Origin: Podospora comata
Taxonomy: Eukaryota > Ascomycota > Sordariomycetes > Sordariales > Podosporaceae
DNA: 64,000 nt
Direction: 5' to 3'
NCBI GenBank assembly: GCA_017354895.1
Contig: CP071499.1
Span: 3,658,001 to 3,722,000, forward strand
Part shown: in pieces, positions 46,088 to 55,709 of the stretch
Layout of the letters: every line of letters starts with the position of its first letter
How positions within the stretch are numbered: the first letter of the stretch is position 1
Made by a program: the position numbers and the translations under genes
The notes under the pieces: model-generated
What the model was told of the DNA's origin: nothing
The model's database searches: none
What the model saw: the letters and a program-made list of their open reading frames with translations, nothing else

Positions 46088-46174
46088 GATGGAGAAGATT
46101 TCGAAAAGTGATGTTTCAATGGGTTGATGGTTGCATAGTGATAGAGGAATCGAGATTAGAAGACAATCGAGACG

Positions 46175-47557
46175 TTATGGCCACATGGACTCATACATGT
46201 ACAACCAATCATCCCAATACTGTTCAACCCGCCCAGTCAGCCAGCTTCTTCCGTCTCCATCTCCACCAATCTTCCACGGTCTTGTGTGTAGGCCCTCAGT
46301 CTTGAGGTGACGCTTCAGAGCCACGTTCATGCTGAACGAACTTGGGCTGATGCCAAAGAAATAGTCACTCTCGACCAACACAACAAAGTCGATCAGGGCT
46401 TGTTGGTCCCAGGTCAGAGCCTCCAACATCAGCAGGTCCTCCCTCGAGTACTTGGCAAGCAGGTCATGTTTGGTGATGACACCCATGCCCAACCTCCTTT
46501 CAGCCTCTTCAACCAGCCTCACTGCATCTGTCTTATTCCCCGTCGCCAAATAAGCAGCTTTGATCCCCGTTGCCTCAGATGCCGTCAGATACGCCTCTGT
46601 CTGGTTCCCAAAATCCGGCCACCGACTCAGCGCATCGCTCTCAGTTCTCAAATGTAACCCCACATACCGTCCGCTTTCCCCATGTCTCTTTGCGAACTCT
46701 CTCATGTACCCCTTTGCTCTGAACCCCAAAGCCAGAATATCCTCCCTGAACCTCAACAGCCCTCCAAAACTGGCAGTGAATTCTGGCCCATCCTTCCAAG
46801 TAGGCCACTCAAACTGCACTCCCCAAGGAAACCTAACCGGCCGGGGGTTCATCTCGTTCAATTCAGGCCATCCAAACTCTTTCTCCGTCCTGTCCAGGTA
46901 ACCGGCAAATGCCTTGTTGAATACCCCGACGTGCTTGTTGAGGTCCCGCTTATCACAGCCTCCCCTCTTCCCCAGATCATGTGGCCTGACCTTTTCGGCT
47001 TTCACGGGGAGTTGTATGTTGGGAATGCTCTCATCATTATCGTAGACCGTGATCCGAGGGCAAGCCCTTTCCAGATTGGTTCGGAAGTGGTCCTCGTCAA
47101 AGAAGTAGGTGAACGGCTGGTAGTCCAGCATCAAATCTGCTAGATTCTTCTCGCTGCGAGTGCGGATGCGGGGCAGGACGATGCCGGTGGCGCCGGCTTC
47201 GATACCATAGCGGATGCAGGTGAGGATGTAATTCCGGATGTTACCAATTCCTCCCGAATTGTTGTCGCAAATAAACACCAGGCCGGGCCTCCAGATGGTC
47301 TGCTCCCGGCAGACACGCTCGAGAGGCCAGCGGACGAAGGGTGAGTCGGGGAGAGACAGGTCGACCGGGTTTGGTTGGGGTTGCTGGTAAGGTGAGAGTG
47401 AGGGCCTGTAAGTGCTTTCGTACAAGCATATTTTGGGGAGGCGGCAAGACCAGATGGTGACCAAGGAGATGAGGCAGACAAGAAGCAGAACGCCCCGAGG
47501 CCGGGAGACCAGAGAGGGAGACATGGCTGGGCTGATGAAGCCCATTTTTGTCTTCAT
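46175..47557 (-). CDS. Type II membrane glycosyltransferase-like protein (O-fucosyltransferase fold)
   Basis: One exon, 460 residues. A short basic cytoplasmic tail precedes a signal-anchor helix (GVLLLVCLISLVTIW), the usual topology of Golgi transferases. The lumenal part has SGGIGNIRNYILTCIRYGIE, GLHLRTESDALSRWPDFGNQ, and the C-terminal DYFFGISPSSFSMNVALKRH. The HLRTE and SSFS blocks resemble the nucleotide-sugar site of the GDP-fucose O-fucosyltransferase superfamily, in which the Arg binds GDP-sugar. The exact donor is unknown and the call to this superfamily is from motif likeness. Its 3' end is 87 bases from the CBM1 gene. Confidence 0.75.
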   Translation of the reverse strand: MKTKMGFISPAMSPSLVSRPRGVLLLVCLISLVTIWSCRLPKICLYESTYRPSLSPYQQPQPNPVDLSLPDSPFVRWPLERVCREQTIWRPGLVFICDNNSGGIGNIRNYILTCIRYGIEAGATGIVLPRIRTRSEKNLADLMLDYQPFTYFFDEDHFRTNLERACPRITVYDNDESIPNIQLPVKAEKVRPHDLGKRGGCDKRDLNKHVGVFNKAFAGYLDRTEKEFGWPELNEMNPRPVRFPWGVQFEWPTWKDGPEFTASFGGLLRFREDILALGFRAKGYMREFAKRHGESGRYVGLHLRTESDALSRWPDFGNQTEAYLTASEATGIKAAYLATGNKTDAVRLVEEAERRLGMGVITKHDLLAKYSREDLLMLEALTWDQQALIDFVVLVESDYFFGISPSSFSMNVALKRHLKTEGLHTRPWKIGGDGDGRSWLTGRVEQYWDDWLYMYESMWP

Positions 47558-48279
47558 CTCATGAACAAAACATCCTGAGGCTCAGAGAATGGAAAATGGA
47601 GACGTGTTGATGTGCGGATAAATGGGCTTGGGGTCGAATGCCATGGCGGACAGTGACCCGCTTTTGCCCACGGAGGCACAACTCCGAGCCCATCACCCGG
47701 CATCCAAGAGAGGGATGTTTCGATCGTAAAGCTGGTGAAGCTTGTGAAAGTGAAGAAGACAGTTACAAGCCTGTGTCTTGGCTTGATTTACAAAACATGA
47801 CTTCGTGTGAGCAGAACGTTTGAGGCAGAGGTCATGCGAGTGAATGTGGGTGGCCGATAAGACTTGTTCCAGCCTGAGAATGAGACAGCGCTGAATATCG
47901 AGATTCTGTGAATAGTAAGCATTATAACTACAAATCGTTGCGATTTACAGCCCACAGGGACAAGAGAGAGTGATAGACAATGTCCGCCAGACAGGAAATC
48001 GAGAGAGTTGACATCGTCGAGCTTCGCTACTTCCGTGTCCCTGAGTTGGGTCTTGGCATCAATCCCTGCTAGCGGGACTCAGGTGGGGTTGATGCGGGGT
48101 GATAAGATGCCCCACTAAAAAGTTGAAAATCCACAAATTTTGGTGGGCGGCCCTCGAGATTTTTGCGACCACGACGAACCCCGCCAGCCAGTCCCTCTCT
48201 CTAATTGTCGCATTGCCGCAAAGTAATTGAACACCCTACTCGACTGAATATCGCTACCTAGTCAAGAAACACCTTCGAA
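47558..48279. promoter_or_regulatory. Divergent promoter region, glycosyltransferase and RRB1
   Basis: A 722-base gap. The RRB1 side has CT/AC-rich sequence typical of ribosome-biogenesis genes. No ribosome-biogenesis element was confidently placed. Confidence 0.35.
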
Positions 48280-49749
48280 ATGTCCAAGCGCACTGCCGAC
48301 GAAGACAGCGCCGGTCCCCTCAAGGACCGCAGCCGCCCCGATGCTATGGACATCGACGATGACAAGACCAACGAGATGGGCGAGTTCGAGGACGAGTTCG
48401 AGGATGAGTTTGAGAGCGAGGACGAGATCATCGAGGCTGGTGTCGACGGCAGACCAGATGCCGAACGAGAGGCCGAGGAGGGCGCTATGGAGCTCGACAA
48501 CCCCCAGGGCACATTCATCGTTGGCAGAACAAAACTCGAGCCTGGCCAGACCCTCTCTCCCGATCCCACCACATACCGCATGCTTCACAACCTGAGCACA
48601 CCATGGCCATGCCTCTCCTTCGACATTATCCGCGATGGGCTCGGCGACAACCGCAGCGTCTACCCCATGACCATGTACACAGTAGCAGGCACCCAGGCCG
48701 AGAACACAAAGGCCTCGGACAACTCTCTCATGGTGATGAAGCTGAGCGCCCTGAGCAAGATGCAAGGCGGTGACGACGACGATTCCAGCGACGACGAGGA
48801 CGACGATGAGGATTCCGACCCTCTCCTCGAGCACAAGAGTATCCCTCTCAACAGCACCACCAACAGGATACGAGCTCACCAGGCCCCTGCCACTGGTGCC
48901 TCGCAGACCCCGACCACTCTCACCGCGACCATGACCGAGTCCACCAATGTTTACATTCACGACATTACGCCCCACCTCGCCTCTTTTGATACCCCGGGTA
49001 CCAACATCACCCCCCAACAAAACAAGCCCGTCTGCACCATCCGCGCCCACAAGTCCGAGGGTTATGCTGTCGACTGGTCGACCCTTCACCCACAGGGAAA
49101 GCTCCTGACTGGTGACAACGACGGTCTCATCTATGTCACCACCCGCACCGACGGCGGCGGCTTTGTGACCGACAACCGCCCCTTCACCGGCCACACCTCC
49201 TCGGTAGAAGAGCTTCAATGGTCGCCCTCGGAAGCCTCCGTCTTCGCTTCTGCCTCGTCTGATGGCACCATTCGCGTCTGGGATGTCCGCAGCAAGGCCC
49301 GAAAACCAGCGCTCAGCATGCAAGTCAGCAATGTCGACGTAAACGTCATGTCCTGGTCGAGACAAACCACCCATCTCTTGGCTTCCGGTGACGATGCTGG
49401 TGTGTGGGGTGTCTGGGATCTCAGACAATGGAAGTCGGATGGAAAGCCCACACCCATCGCCAGCTTCGACTACCACAAGGAGCAGATTACCAGTGTCGAA
49501 TGGCATCCCACTGATGACAGTATCGTTGCCGTCTCTGCTGGTGATAACACCGTCACCATTTGGGACTTGGCCGTCGAGCTGGACGACGAGGAGAGCAAGG
49601 ACACGGGTGGTGTTGCGGACGTGCCTCCCCAGCTTTTGTTTGTACACTACCAGAACCTGGCCAAGGAGGTCCACTGGCACCCACAGATTCCCGGCGTGCT
49701 GGCTGCCACAGGCGAGGAGTTTAGCGTTTTCAGGACTATTAGCGTATAG
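48280..49749 (+). CDS. rrb1: Ribosome assembly WD40 protein Rrb1/GRWD1
   Basis: One exon, 489 residues. It acts in the nucleus as a chaperone of ribosomal protein L3 (uL3) in early 60S assembly. The N-terminus has a basic start (MSKRTADED) and an acidic block EFEDEFEDEFESEDEIIEAG. The CAF1C/H4-like element LEPGQTLSPDPTTYRMLH.. and PWPCLSFDIIRD follow, as in all Rrb1/GRWD1 proteins. Further in come an acidic loop DDDDSSDDEDDDEDSD and WD repeats (DNRPFTGHTSSVEELQWSPS, ASSDGTIRVWDVRS, DYHKEQITSVEWHPTDDS). ATG context GAAATGTCC. The 3' end is 156 bases from that of the catalase gene. Confidence 0.95.
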   Translation: MSKRTADEDSAGPLKDRSRPDAMDIDDDKTNEMGEFEDEFEDEFESEDEIIEAGVDGRPDAEREAEEGAMELDNPQGTFIVGRTKLEPGQTLSPDPTTYRMLHNLSTPWPCLSFDIIRDGLGDNRSVYPMTMYTVAGTQAENTKASDNSLMVMKLSALSKMQGGDDDDSSDDEDDDEDSDPLLEHKSIPLNSTTNRIRAHQAPATGASQTPTTLTATMTESTNVYIHDITPHLASFDTPGTNITPQQNKPVCTIRAHKSEGYAVDWSTLHPQGKLLTGDNDGLIYVTTRTDGGGFVTDNRPFTGHTSSVEELQWSPSEASVFASASSDGTIRVWDVRSKARKPALSMQVSNVDVNVMSWSRQTTHLLASGDDAGVWGVWDLRQWKSDGKPTPIASFDYHKEQITSVEWHPTDDSIVAVSAGDNTVTIWDLAVELDDEESKDTGGVADVPPQLLFVHYQNLAKEVHWHPQIPGVLAATGEEFSVFRTISV

Positions 49750-49905
49750 AGGATCTGCTTGGGAAATAAAAGGCAACAAAGTTACCACGCCACACACAGC
49801 AAACACCTGGACACACGACAGGAATGATCATTCAATGTGATGAAGAACCCCATTTGCCCCCAGCTCCTTACAATACTCACAGACAGACACAACAAACAAA
49901 TTAAG

Positions 49906-51792
49906 CTAGTAGTTGTACACTGGTCCCGGCGGAGCGAAACCGGTCAGCTTTTCCCCGTTCAAAGGCTGGAACTTCTTCTCCTTGTACCACGTGTGCGCAT
50001 TCTCAGCCAGACTCTTGACCTCGTTCATTTCAAACTGCGGCGCCGGCAGGAGCTGGAACACACCCTCCGAATAATCGGGCGAGATGTTGTACAGCTGGGC
50101 GAGATATTTCTTCTGTTCCAGGTGTCAGCTACAAACTATTTCGCCCTCACTGATTCGAAGCATACCTGAATCTCTGGGTACTTGACAATGCCCAAGTACT
50201 TGGCCGTATTCTGAATCGTGTTCTCCCGCTGCTGGGGCGTCATTACCCTCGCCCAAAGCTGTGTCGCCTGCGCATAGTCATTCTTCTTTCCCTCATGCCA
50301 GTAATGGCTCTTCCGGCTCATGATGTTGTCGCTGACAGCATACGGCGCCTCGGCCGCGTCGGGCCTGAACTTGTGAGCAAAGCTGTTGGGCGCATACTGC
50401 TTGTTACCGGCATGGTTGGCATCCGACCTCATGGGGCCATCAAAGTTGAGCGAGGCGTAGCTCTTGGCCATGAAGGGGCAGTTGACGGGGATCTGGTGGA
50501 GGTTGACACCGATGCGGTGATATTGGGCGTCTCTGTAGAAGAACATGCGGAACTGGAGAAGCGGGTCGGGCGAATCCTCAATGCCGGGAACCATGCTGCC
50601 GGGGGAGAAGGCGGCCTGCTCGACGTCGCGGGTGAAGTTCTCGGGATTCTTGTTGAGGACGAGGCGGCCAAACTCCTTGAGTGGGAACTGGTCTCTGGGC
50701 CAGACCTTGGTCACATCAAAGGGGTCAAAGCCGAGAAGGTCGGGGTCGGCCTGCTCGGGCTGCATCACCTGGACGTAGGCAGTCCACTCAATCTCCTCGC
50801 CGGCCTCAATGGTGTCCCAGAGGTCACGCTTGGAATAATCTGGATCACGGCCGCACATAGCAACAGCCTCGGAATCGGTAAACTGCTTCTGGCCGTGCTT
50901 GGCGAGGAAGGTGTACTTGATGTACACGAACTTACCCTCCTTGTTGACCCACTTGAACGTGTGGCAGCCGTAGCCATGGTTGTATCGCCAGCCAACAGGA
51001 GTGCCGTGGTCTGAGAAGAACATGAGGCCGGCATGATTGGCCTCGGGTGTGTTGGCCAACAGATCAAAGAGAGCATCATAATCGAGGAGGAAGTTGCGGG
51101 GGTTGCGGGACTGAGAGCGGATGACATCGGGGCCTTGAATGGGATCGCGGCAGAAGAAGACGGGGAAATTGAGGCCCACGATGTCGTAGTTGCCTTCGGT
51201 GGTGTAGAACTTGATTGCAAAGCCACGGGGGTTGCGGCCTTCGTCGGGAAACTCACGGCCAAAGGTGACGGTCGAGAAACGGGTGAAGACGGGGGTCTTT
51301 TCACCCACGCTGGAGAGGAAGTCGGCTTTCTGGGGTAAGTTCAGCACCTCTTCTGCTCGCAGAAGCTTCAGCCTGAGAGATACTTACGGTGAGGTCAGTC
51401 ACATCCTTGGTACACTCAAAGTAGCCAAAGGCACCAGAGCCGCATGGGTGAACCATACGCTCGAGGGGCTTGGACCGGTTAAAGTGCTGCTGCTTCTGGA
51501 AGAGAAACACATCGCTGGCTACGGGAATACCACCGATGGTCTTGCTGTGGACGGGGTCCGGGAATGGGATGGCTTCATTGTTGGTGAAGTAAAGGGCATC
51601 GTCTTCTCTCTTTCCGCCAGCTGAGGCACCGGACACCTTTGCGATGATGTCGGCGGGGCCCTCGTTGGCGCTCTGCATATGGGTCATGCGAGGGTTGCGG
51701 CGCTCACCCACCAACTCGGCGGCAATGCCAGCAGCAGTCGCCTTGAGAGGGTGCTGGCGCGGGTCCATCTGGTTGGAGTTGAGGCCCGACAT
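49906..51792 (-). CDS. Small-subunit monofunctional catalase
   Basis: Exons 51792-51388, 51329-50166 and 50112-49906 give 591 residues. It decomposes hydrogen peroxide. The distal His115 (RMVHPCGSGAFGYFE), Asn189 (GLNFPVFFCRD) and proximal heme Tyr400 with Arg396 (RMFFYRDAQYHR) are present. The heme-ligand loop differs from the classical RLFSYPDTHRHR, and HAKGAG is replaced by HPCGSG, so this belongs to a divergent fungal group. The roughly 60-residue N-terminal extension is longer than in bovine or yeast catalases. There is no flavodoxin-like C-terminal domain, hence a small-subunit type. It ends in PVYNY, without an obvious SKL-type signal. It is divergent from a hemerythrin-domain gene. 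Confidence 0.95.
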
Positions 51793-52714
51793 GGCGATTC
51801 TTGGCTGTGATGGTCTTCAGATTCGAAACAATCCGTTAAGGTTCTCGGGATGAAGCAACAGGAGAGCTGGGATAGGCAGCGGTCCTCGACCCAGATGCCC
51901 CTTCAACCCCTTTATATCACGGGCACCACCATCTTGGCATCTTCTTCATCACGACCATAAAACCCCACATCTCGATCAAAGACAATGGCTTCCTGTACAA
52001 CAGACACTTCCCCGCATGAGGAAGTCGAGTCAATGAATCATCATGTTAGAGAAGGGTAGGAGGAAGCTTGCCCACAGGCTCGGCAAGCCGAAGCTGTCCA
52101 GGACCAAAGGCTCCGGCTTGACACAAGGTGGTTGACTGGGGCCTGGAGCTATTGATGTTTGCGAATCTCGATGCCATTGTCCAATAGGCAAGGGGCTGTT
52201 TTGTTGCTTCAGCAGGCTGTCTGTAATGATGACATCATCGATTGAACCTGTCGTTTTTTGACTGAAACAACCAACGAACCACAGTCCTCGGCGGTCAGTG
52301 CGAGGTGATTTATGCTTCAGATTCTTAACACGGTCGCAAAAGGTTCATTGTCTCACAGTTGATTTTGTGATGTTAAAGCTGGGTCTGAATGGCGCTGCTT
52401 TGCGGGGACATGAGTTGAGTCGAGTGGAGGATCAGTTGACTTATCGGTTGTGCTTATCAACCCAAGTCCGGTAGAAGTGTCTGGTATCTCAACTTGGGGA
52501 ATCTTGGGACGATGGAAAAGTTGAGATGGCTATGTGTGAAGGTCCCAGCTCCTGGGATGGCTCTGTTCACTCTCACGTCTTCCTGACGTGAGTTCCTGTC
52601 CCACCTGGCACTACCAAATCTCTACAAATATTGACCTACGATCCTTGGCGCAAAAGTTGTTTTTCCCCTTTTTGATATTCTTAAGCCGATCGAACCCTTG
52701 CCCATTCCTCCACA
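51793..52714. promoter_or_regulatory. Divergent promoter region, catalase and hemerythrin protein
   Basis: A 922-base gap that drives two redox-related genes in opposite directions. Besides the catalase TATA, no Yap1-like TTACTAA or similar site was confidently found. Confidence 0.45.
51911..51916 (-). promoter_or_regulatory. TATA box of the catalase gene
   Basis: TATAAA (minus strand), about 120 bases before the ATG at 51792. Confidence 0.5.
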
Positions 52715-53502
52715 ATGCTTGCAAGTCGCTTCCTCACCAAAAGACTCATCCCACGGCCAGGGTTTTCACCAGCTTCGGTCATCTCGGCCCGTGTCCGGCC
52801 CATTCAGACGCAGAACGCCCTGGGGGTTGCTTGTATGGCCACAATCACCCAGGCTATTACCGACGACCACCGCCATATCCAGGATTGCTACAACGAAGTG
52901 GTCAACTCGAGTGACCCGGACCACCAGCAGCGTTGGGGCAATCAGTTCACGTGGGAACTCGCTCGTCACTCGGTGGGAGAGGAGCTGATTCTGTACCCTG
53001 CTTTCGAGTGGCACATGGGCACCGTGGGAAGCCAGATTGCCGAGACGGACAGAAAGGATCATCACCAGGTTCAGCTCCATCTCCAGGCGGTGGCAGAGCT
53101 GCTACTAACTCCATGAAGGTCAAGAAAATGCTCAAGGACTTTCAGAGCATGAGCTCTAGCGACCCCGATTATATACCAAGGATCAAGGAGCTTTGGTGCA
53201 AGCTCGAGGACCACATCAAGGACGAAGAAGGCTATGACCTGCCTGCTCTCGAAGAGAAACTGACACCTGAGCACTCCGAGTCCATGGCGAAAAGCTTTGG
53301 ACGAACCAAGCACTTTGTTCCCAGCCGCAGTCACCCCTTGGCTGGAGAGCATCCCCCGTTTGAATCGGTCGTGGGTTTGCTCACAGCCCCGATTGACCGC
53401 CTTACCGACTTGTTCCGCAAATTTCCGGAGAAGGGGGAGGAGGCAAAGCCGAGCGGGCCAAGGATTGACATACCGCCAGGAAGCAATGTGATTCACGACT
53501 GA
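52715..53502 (+). CDS. Hemerythrin HHE-domain protein, possibly mitochondrial
   Basis: Exons 52715-53068 and 53119-53502 give 245 residues. The basic, Ser/Arg-rich start (MLASRFLTKRLIPRPGF) resembles a mitochondrial presequence; ATG at 52835 (MATITQAITDD) is a second possible start. The HHE four-helix bundle supplies di-iron ligands: DDHRHIQDCYNEV, HSVGEELILYPAFE, DHHQ and HIKDEEGYDLPAL. Such fungal proteins may bind oxygen, nitric oxide or iron. The C-terminus is Pro/Lys-rich. The intron (50 bases, GTTCAG..GAAG with CTAACT) is needed to join DHHQ to VKKMLKDF; without it the frame ends. It is divergent from a catalase. Confidence 0.9.
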
Positions 53503-54298
53503 GGGCTAAGGCACGAAAGGGTTGCTTGTTTCCTACGCCGTTTATCTCGATGTGGCTAGAATGGAACCGGGGGTGAAAAGTGCTTGGAACTTGTACATGT
53601 CTCGACAAGAGAAAACAGAAATTCTTCTCTCATTGAAGGAGTTGCTATCATGCCTCGCTTTTCCAAAAACGGTACCTTATCCATCATATCTATGGTCATC
53701 CCTAACATCTCCAAGGACTGTCGGGACTTGTATGTCCAAGATAGAAACCGAATCGGCGTGCCTCCTTACGGTCTCGCTCGCCTACCTTGGTATGATGGCT
53801 CCAGCTCGTTGACACTCCTTCGACATTGTATATACCCTAGGTAAGCATTTACACCCCATGACCGATCCGTGATAACACCTGACTGTAATGAGACAAGGCA
53901 ACAATTAGCACATGTAAATAAACAATTGTAAGTCCCCTCATAAACAATAACTCCATAACGCGGTGCCTCCATCTAGGGGTATCTCATCTAACTGTCGCAA
54001 AGCCATCCGCACTTCGCCATCTCCTCGCCGCATTTCATCCACATCATTCCGTCAGATTCCCGTGAGATTTGGTGAAACGCCCTCATAAATCCCTTGATGT
54101 TAGGTATCCAACCGCTCCCTCTCCCTCTCCCTCTCCCCTCTCCCTCTCCCTCTCCCCTCTCCCTCTCCCTCTCCCTCTCCCTCTCCCCTCTCCCCTCTCC
54201 CTCCATCTTAATTCTGGAATAGTTTTGATGGCCAGCCCCTGTAATTGGAGGCGGCGCGGCCGTGGGCTTCAGACTCGAATCTAGAGGGAACAGATATG
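53503..54298. other. Intergenic with CCCTCT microsatellite
   Basis: The 3' flanks of two convergent genes. Carries a CTCCCT/CCCTCT repeat at about 54113-54204. Confidence 0.5.
54113..54204. repeat. CTCCCT/CCCTCT microsatellite
   Basis: About 90 bases of pyrimidine hexamers and pentamers (CTCCCT, CTCCCCT) with few interruptions. Confidence 0.95.
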
Positions 54299-54730
54299 TT
54301 AGTTATCTCCATGCTGGAACACGAAAGTAAGGACATAGTCAAAACACCAATTTTTCTGCCGGGGTTCAGCTTGAGGCGGCTTGGGTGATCCGTCGGTACC
54401 TTCTATGAGCAGTTGCCCACAAGCTAGTACTCGGCGGCCACCGGCCGCTTCAGTTTCCGCTGCTGTTGTGGGTTCCGCTGCGTTCGGGTCGTCAAGTTGC
54501 AGGCAGTGTGACGTCCCGGCCCCGGTCGTCTTGGTAGTAGTCTGAGCTTTTCGCGGTGCTTGATTGCTTGCTGCCGGATCTCCAGCACCCTGCTTCTGGG
54601 GAGTGATACCAGGACCGCTGATAGAGGTCCCCTCCACATAGAGGCCGATCTCCGGGTCGGAGTCCCCCTTGCCTGGCCGACTTGGCCCGGTCTTCTTCTG
54701 CCCGCACTGTGGTTGAATGCTGATGGGCAT
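54299..54730 (-). CDS. Small hypothetical protein
   Basis: A single open frame of 143 residues starting in good context (TCACAATGCCC). A likely 5' UTR intron just upstream has a GTAGGT donor after CTTCAAAG and an acceptor CTAACAG 22 bases before the ATG. Composition is Pro/Gly/Thr/Gln/Ala-rich and mostly disordered (PGITPQKQGAGDPAASNQAP). No signal peptide, membrane helix or known domain. An overlapping frame on the same strand is about as long, so the call rests on start context and the UTR intron only. Confidence 0.4.
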   Translation of the reverse strand: MPISIQPQCGQKKTGPSRPGKGDSDPEIGLYVEGTSISGPGITPQKQGAGDPAASNQAPRKAQTTTKTTGAGTSHCLQLDDPNAAEPTTAAETEAAGGRRVLACGQLLIEGTDGSPKPPQAEPRQKNWCFDYVLTFVFQHGDN

Positions 54731-55709
54731 TGTGACAGCTGGGCTCCTGGGCTGTTAGACTTGTCGTCAGTCAGTAACCAGTTGACAACTGCTTCGCATA
54801 CAGAGATCAGACCTACCTTTGAAGCTGGAGATTGAATATAAATCGACGTCAACGATGGACGTGATATTGGTGGGAGTGAAGCGGATGTCTAGCGACTTTA
54901 AAGCATGCCCGAAGACTCCAAACTTGTCAACTTGTTGCTGATTGTGGGCTCAAGGTTTGCTGATCGTAGGCCAGGAAGGATTGGGGCAAAACTGAAAATA
55001 ACTGTCGACGCTTGGGGTTCGAGTCGAAAGTAACTCAAATAGTCAATATGTGAGCTTGGTAAGTGCAACAAAACTCTAGAAGAGAGATTTGAGTTGCTGA
55101 TGCTTGCGAGAGACAGTGAGAGGGAGAGGGTTCAGAGTGGTCTGTGGTGGTTTAAATAACTTAAAATTGGCAGACTCTTCTCGCTGACGATGCTCCCACT
55201 GTGGGGCACCCACTTGATCTGTTCACTCATTGTGAGTTTTCAGGTGAATAATAATAGCAGAGCAACCAGATGTGGGTTTAGAAGAGCGACTTGTTGGTGA
55301 CAGGGGGGCTGGAGAGAGATGGGTGGAAGTGAATAGTGCGTCGCTGCCAAATTTTGCTCTGGCAGAAGCAACTTATTAGAGGGCTTTGGGTGGTTGGGTT
55401 CTGTCAGCAAGTGAATTGGCAGGTATAGGTGAGTAGGTAGGTCGTTAAAGCTAATGTAGATATCAAAACAATAAAGGAGTCCACAAAAGCTTGACTCCTT
55501 TTGGCCCACACTTTCAAGCTCGCCCTGTCGCACTAATTCTTCTTCCTGCACCCCAACACCAGTTTTCGCAACTCCTCATCACCATCGCTTTGCCTCCTCT
55601 CAAACCAGTCAAAAGAGACAAGCTCATTTTGCAAAGCTCATTGTGATCCAAACCTCTCTCGCCTCGCGCCCATTTGCAACATCACCACCAGCGATCAGTC
55701 GCATCACAA
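54731..55709. other. Intergenic
   Basis: About 1 kb with the promoter of the small minus-strand gene (AT-rich TTTAAATAACTTAAAA near 55150) and that of the kinase-like gene. Nothing further recognised. Confidence 0.45.

Noticed and set aside
48262-49806. A 514-codon minus frame opposite RRB1
   Set aside because: It is the antisense shadow of the RRB1 coding region, whose protein is recognised along its whole length.
50295-51014. A 239-codon plus frame opposite the catalase
   Set aside because: Shadow of catalase codons; no independent domain.
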